The position numbers and the translations under genes were made by a program. From the NCBI GenBank assembly GCA_017395885.1, contig JAFQNM010000268.1, forward strand, positions 1 to 13,583: DNA of 13,583 nt. The letters run 5' to 3'. This document shows, piece by piece, positions 12,567-13,583 of this stretch (the first letter of the stretch is position 1; every line of letters begins with the position of its first letter). The DNA comes from Clostridia bacterium (lineage in GTDB: Bacteria; Bacillota; Clostridia; Oscillospirales; CAG-272). The notes under the pieces were generated by a model. That model saw only the letters and a list, made by a program, of their open reading frames with translations, did not search any database and had not been told where the DNA came from.

Positions 12567-13583
12567 ATGGCTGAATATAATATCAAATCACTTAAGGCAG
12601 AGGAATTTATTAACGACGGAGAGATCCGTGCTACCCTCGAATATGCTGAGGCTAACAAAAACAACATTGAGCTCATAGACTCTATACTTGAAAAGGCAAG
12701 ACCCAGGAAAGTGGGCAACGGTCTTGAGTGCAAGGGCCTCTCTCACCGTGAGGCAAGCGTTCTTCTCGCCTGCGAGATACCCGAAAAGGTTGAGGAAATG
12801 AAAAAGCTGGCTGAGGAGATCAAGCTGGCCTTCTATGGCAACAGAATCGTAATGTTTGCCCCCCTCTACCTCTCTAACTACTGCGTTAACGGCTGCGTTT
12901 ATTGCCCCTATCACCTGAAAAACAAGTCCATTTGCCGCAAAAAGCTCTCTCAGGATGAGATCAAGGCTGAGGTCATTGCCCTTCAGGATATGGGCCACAA
13001 GCGCCTTGCTCTTGAGGCAGGCGAGGACCCCGTTCACAATCCTATCGAGTATATTCTTGAGTCTATCAAAACTATCTACTCCATCAAGCACAAGAACGGC
13101 GCCATTAGAAGAGTTAACGTCAATATCGCTGCAACAACTGTTGAAAACTACAGAAAGCTTAAGGATGCAGGTATTGGTACTTATATCCTCTTCCAGGAAA
13201 CGTACCACAAGGAAAGCTACCTCCAGCTCCATCCCACAGGGCCCAAGCACGACTACGACTACCACACAGAGGCCATGGACCGTGCAATGGAGGGCGGCAT
13301 CGACGACGTTGGTCTCGGTGTTCTCTTTGGTCTTGAGCTTTATAAATACGAGTTTGCCGGCCTTCTTATGCACGCAGAGCACCTTGAGGCTGTTCACGGT
13401 GTTGGCCCCCACACCATTAGCGTTCCCAGACTTAAAAGGGCTGACGATATCGACCCCGATCAGTTTGACAACGGTATTTCCGACGAAATATTCGAAAAGA
13501 TAATAGCCTGCATCCGCATTGCCGTTCCCTATACGGGCATGATCATCTCCACCCGTGAATCCGAAAAGGTTCGTGGAGAGGCT
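12567..13583 (+). CDS. hydG: [FeFe]-hydrogenase H-cluster radical SAM maturase HydG (3' end outside window)
   Basis: The first 339 residues of about 470 are present, in frame to the last base. HydG is a tyrosine lyase that makes CO and cyanide for the H-cluster and forms the Fe(CO)2(CN)-cysteine synthon. The radical SAM cluster motif is C106-x3-C110-x2-C113 in YLSNYCVNGCVYCPYH, followed by LALEAGEDPVHNPI (148-161), RRVNVNIAAT (181-190), LFQETYH (208-214), GVGPHTISVPRL (278-289) and the YTGMIISTRES region of the ThiH-like barrel. The C-terminal cysteine motif for the second (dangler-iron) cluster lies beyond the window. The start ATG 12567 has AAGGA 7 bases upstream. It is separated from hydE by a repeat-filled gap of 207 bases, unlike the overlapping upstream pair. 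Confidence 0.97.
   Translation, partial: MAEYNIKSLKAEEFINDGEIRATLEYAEANKNNIELIDSILEKARPRKVGNGLECKGLSHREASVLLACEIPEKVEEMKKLAEEIKLAFYGNRIVMFAPLYLSNYCVNGCVYCPYHLKNKSICRKKLSQDEIKAEVIALQDMGHKRLALEAGEDPVHNPIEYILESIKTIYSIKHKNGAIRRVNVNIAATTVENYRKLKDAGIGTYILFQETYHKESYLQLHPTGPKHDYDYHTEAMDRAMEGGIDDVGLGVLFGLELYKYEFAGLLMHAEHLEAVHGVGPHTISVPRLKRADDIDPDQFDNGISDEIFEKIIACIRIAVPYTGMIISTRESEKVRGEA

Noticed and set aside
12588..13412. Long 274-residue reverse-strand frame over hydG
   Set aside because: It is a shadow of hydG, which has the radical SAM motif, a binding site and a known family.

Overview
The window looks like chromosomal DNA of a strictly anaerobic, low-to-mid GC Clostridia member, probably an Oscillospirales/Ruminococcaceae-type gut bacterium. 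The evidence is an [FeFe]-hydrogenase maturation cluster, a Firmicutes-type FtsK/SpoIIIE-tmk operon, strong AGGAGG-like ribosome binding sites, sigma-A-like promoters, and intergenic DNA rich in hairpin repeats. The species cannot be named from the sequence. No phage, plasmid, transposase, rRNA, tRNA or CRISPR was seen.

Layout. (1) 1-1952, forward: the 3' end of a GldG-like ABC-transporter auxiliary protein, a membrane-anchored DUF4340 protein, and a YhcH/YjgK/YiaL cupin. (2) 1953-2327: a gene-free block packed with inverted repeats. Its ends are 46-bp near-perfect inverted copies of each other, so it resembles a small non-coding mobile element, and its two outer hairpins have outward T-tracts that would terminate transcripts from both sides. 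(3) 9638-2328, reverse: one long tight operon ftsK - tmk - DJ-1/PfpI (frameshifted) - 5-formyl-THF cyclo-ligase - CPBP protease - mltG, driven by a clear promoter at about 9732-9760. (4) 9836-10228, forward: a half-size TauE/SafE (TSUP) permease, convergent with (5) mscL, reverse, with its own promoter. (6) 10904 to the window end, forward: a sigma-A-like promoter, a leader containing a strong intrinsic terminator before any gene, then the TM1266-family hydrogenase regulator, hydE and hydG (hydG cut by the window edge).

How the genes fit together. The reverse operon combines chromosome segregation and division (FtsK), dTTP supply (Tmk), folate one-carbon metabolism (5-FCL), and peptidoglycan chain termination (MltG): growth and envelope housekeeping. 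The hyd genes make the non-protein ligands of the H-cluster of [FeFe]-hydrogenase. HydG makes CO and cyanide on an Fe synthon, HydE processes that synthon, and HydF (not in the window) is the scaffold.

Most worth a second look: the promoter-leader-terminator unit before the hyd genes, the one-base frameshift in the DJ-1 gene, the inverted-repeat element at 1960-2326, and the 83-bp direct duplication that contains the hydE stop codon and fills the hydE-hydG gap. I found no evidence for a wholly new multi-gene system.
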